From Candidatus Desantisiibacteriota bacterium (lineage in GTDB: Bacteria > UBA9089 > CG2-30-40-21), in NCBI GenBank assembly GCA_016208205.1, contig JACQYP010000112.1, positions 1 through 14,817 of the forward strand: a stretch of DNA of 14,817 nt. Direction: 5' to 3'. The position numbers and the translations under genes were made by a program. Below the pieces are notes generated by a model. The model saw only the letters and a list, made by a program, of their open reading frames with translations, had not been told where the DNA came from and made no database searches. Every line of letters starts with the position of its first letter. The stretch's first letter is position 1. Shown here one piece after another: positions 13,179 through 14,817 of this stretch.

Positions 13179-13868
13179 ATGAAATTACGAAAGATGATTA
13201 TTCTTGGCTTAGTTCTTTTCTCTCTTGGACTGAGCAATATCAGCTTTGCTCAGGAAGGCTCCTCATATCTTCTCGGTCCTGAGGATGTAATCAGGATTGT
13301 TGTCTGGGATAATCCTGAAATAAGTGGTGAATTTAAGGTTGACCCTGCAGGCAATATCACCATGACTATACTTGGCGAGATAAGGGTTGAGGGCTTAACC
13401 ACAACTGAATTAGAAAAAATATTATACGAAAAACTTGGCAAATACATTGAAGATCCAAAGATTACCATCATCATCCTTGGATATTTCAGCAAAAAGGTTT
13501 ATATCTTAGGGCAGGTAATACAGCCTGGAAAATATTCGATTGGTGGTGAACATATTACTATTCGAGAGGCTGTCTTAAAAGCCGGCTTGCCGACAAAGGA
13601 TGCTGACCTGAAAAGAGTAAAGGTCATTACCCCTGGAAAACCTCAGCCTGTCACCAAAATAATAAACCTTTACAAGATCCTTTATAAGGGTGAAATGGAA
13701 AAGGATGTAAGGTTAGATTCAGAGGATGTTGTTTATGTCCCTATGGCTTTAATACCCCGGATAACTGATACCCTTGGACGGATTAGTTCTCCCTTTATTC
13801 AATATCTCTCATTAGAGAACCTATTGGGTAGTGTGTTTGGAAATGGTAGCACTAAGAGTACGAAATAA
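13179..13868 (+). CDS. Polysaccharide export protein (Wza/KpsD/GumB-like, Poly_export + SLBB)
   Basis: The 229-residue product begins with a signal peptide: Lys/Arg, a hydrophobic core, then SFA before Gln25 as a likely signal peptidase I cleavage site. There is no lipobox Cys, unlike Wza. Next comes the Poly_export domain (about 29-100), with YLLGPEDVIRIVVWDNPEIS, ITMTILGEIRVEGLTTTELE and a trailing strand; then a SLBB domain (about 104-150, with VYILGQVIQPGKYSI and a TIREAVLKAGLP helix) and a final VYVP strand. Family members form outer-membrane or periplasmic channels that export capsular or exopolysaccharide. The ATG at 13179 is chosen for its AGGGGA site at 13168-13173; an in-frame start at 13134 would lie in the repeat element. 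The BY-kinase gene follows after 128 bases. Confidence 0.9.
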   Translation: MKLRKMIILGLVLFSLGLSNISFAQEGSSYLLGPEDVIRIVVWDNPEISGEFKVDPAGNITMTILGEIRVEGLTTTELEKILYEKLGKYIEDPKITIIILGYFSKKVYILGQVIQPGKYSIGGEHITIREAVLKAGLPTKDADLKRVKVITPGKPQPVTKIINLYKILYKGEMEKDVRLDSEDVVYVPMALIPRITDTLGRISSPFIQYLSLENLLGSVFGNGSTKSTK

Positions 13869-13972
13869 GCTGATAGCTGTCAGCTATTAGCTATCAGCTA
13901 TCAGCTGGAAGATGAGGTAAATAGTTTTCGAGATATGAAAGCTGATTGCTGACGGCTGAAAGCTGATAGCTT
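13868..13972. repeat. AGCTNNN heptad array between export and kinase genes
   Basis: AGCT starts at 13868, 13875, 13882, 13889, 13896 and 13903, exactly every 7 bases. A second block has NGCT at 13940, 13947, 13954, 13961 and 13968, again exactly every 7 bases. In the first block, 13868-13886 and 13888-13906 are inverted matches at 17 of 19 positions. The array starts on the last base of the export gene's stop codon. Confidence 0.92.
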
Positions 13973-13996
13973 CTCTAATTCACTCTGGAGGAATAG

Positions 13997-14817
13997 ATGC
14001 CCGAAAAATTACTTACAACCATAAGAGAAAAAAGGACACCTGAGGCAAAGAAAAAAGTTGCACCAGACAACCTTTCAGCCACATCCATTGCTTACCCTAA
14101 AGATGATTCAGGAATAGATGCTCGAATTGTAACCTATCATAGCCCCAAGACACCAATTTCTGAGCAATATAGAATCATAAGAACCAATCTTCAACGGGTA
14201 AACCCTGAACATCCTCCGCGACTTATTGCTGTATCAAGCTCCATTCATAGTGAAGGTAAAACAACCTCATCTGTTAATCTGGCTATTGCCCTGGCACAGG
14301 ATTTACATAAAAATATCCTTTTAGTAGACTGTGACTTGAGAAAACCAAATATCCATAATCTGTTAGGGTTGAGAATGGATGGGGGGATGTCGGATATCCT
14401 TATGAAAGGGGTAGGATTAGATACTGTTTTCAAGAAAACCAGGGTAGAAAATCTGACTGTACTTACCTCAGGTAGAATACCGTCTAACCCGGCAGAGCTT
14501 TTGGGCTCGCATCGTATGCAAGAAGTGCTCATTGAGTTTAAAAATCGTTTTGATTATGTTATTCTGGATACACCACCGGTACTTGCTATCACTGATACAG
14601 GGATATTGGGAGCATTGGTTGATGGTGTTGTTATTGTTGTTCAAGCATGGAGAACCCAAAGGGAGGCTCTTGCCAGAACAAAATCACTCCTGGCAAATGT
14701 TCATGCTAAGACAATAGGATATATTCTTACCAATGTTGAACACTTTGTTCCGGGTTATCTCTCTAATTATGGATACCATTATGGTTATGGACAATACTCT
14801 GGATATTACGCCCACTC
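13997..14817 (+). CDS. Bacterial tyrosine kinase (CpsD/CapB/Wzc-type P-loop kinase), 3' end outside the window
   Basis: 273 residues are visible with no stop before the edge. After a polar N-terminal region comes ISEQYRIIRTNLQ (54-66), the usual lead-in of BY-kinases. Walker A is SSIHSEGKTTS (81-91, Lys88), Walker A' is ILLVDCDLRKP (107-117) and Walker B is VILDTPPV (188-195). A Tyr-rich tail follows: eight Tyr between 254 and 271, the expected autophosphorylation cluster. These kinases regulate polymerisation and export of exopolysaccharide. There is no fused Wzz-type membrane domain, so a separate transmembrane activator is expected. The usual Pro in the Walker A lead (SxxPxEGKT) is His84-Ser85 here. 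The ATG at 13997 has GGAGG at 13987-13991. It pairs functionally with the export protein upstream. Confidence 0.92.
   Translation, partial: MPEKLLTTIREKRTPEAKKKVAPDNLSATSIAYPKDDSGIDARIVTYHSPKTPISEQYRIIRTNLQRVNPEHPPRLIAVSSSIHSEGKTTSSVNLAIALAQDLHKNILLVDCDLRKPNIHNLLGLRMDGGMSDILMKGVGLDTVFKKTRVENLTVLTSGRIPSNPAELLGSHRMQEVLIEFKNRFDYVILDTPPVLAITDTGILGALVDGVVIVVQAWRTQREALARTKSLLANVHAKTIGYILTNVEHFVPGYLSNYGYHYGYGQYSGYYAH

Overview
The window looks like chromosomal housekeeping DNA from a moderately AT-rich bacterium with a Gram-negative type of envelope. The envelope inference rests on a Wza/KpsD-type polysaccharide export protein with a signal peptide near the right end. Isoprenoids are made by the MEP pathway (dxs). 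I cannot assign a phylum from sequence alone. The many different short palindromic and 7-bp-periodic repeats between genes suggest a repeat-rich, perhaps uncultivated lineage or a cyanobacterium-like repeat load, but that is inference.

Layout. 97-3309, plus strand: xseB, ispA and dxs, a common bacterial arrangement of exonuclease VII small subunit plus isoprenoid precursor and prenyl chain synthesis. 3371-5182, minus strand: a YgiQ-type radical SAM protein, convergent with dxs and divergent from folB. 5183-5360: a divergent intergenic region with a good sigma70-type promoter on each strand. 5361-8413, plus strand: folB, folK, panB and panC, linking folate synthesis to pantothenate synthesis (PanB consumes 5,10-methylene-tetrahydrofolate). 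folK and panB overlap by 22 bases. 8496-11339: tsaB, rimI and gltX (t6A tRNA modification partner, N-acetyltransferase, glutamyl-tRNA synthetase). 11361-12816: a membrane protein with GAF domains, interrupted by a frameshift at an A6 tract. 13179-14817: a polysaccharide export lipoprotein-like protein and the start of a bacterial tyrosine kinase (BY-kinase) that runs off the right edge. These two look like the beginning of an exopolysaccharide locus.

The unusual layer lies between and inside the genes. Almost every intergenic gap on the plus strand holds a different repeat. Most follow one design: a 7-bp word repeated in register, then inverted to give a hairpin. The clearest are AATTNNN (8414-8476) and AGCTNNN (13868-13972). 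Related forms follow folB, tsaB and rimI, and an AGGAGTC x5 array forms the whole predicted folB leader and supplies its Shine-Dalgarno sequences. Two gaps (7274-7501 and 12955-13151) carry copies of one MITE-like element with shared inverted ends but different cores. Short palindromes also sit inside reading frames, without breaking them, in dxs, tsaB and rimI, resembling the in-frame palindromic elements of Rickettsia. gltX contains an uninterrupted run of 18 A.

I saw no tRNA or rRNA gene, no CRISPR array, no transposase gene and no replication origin.
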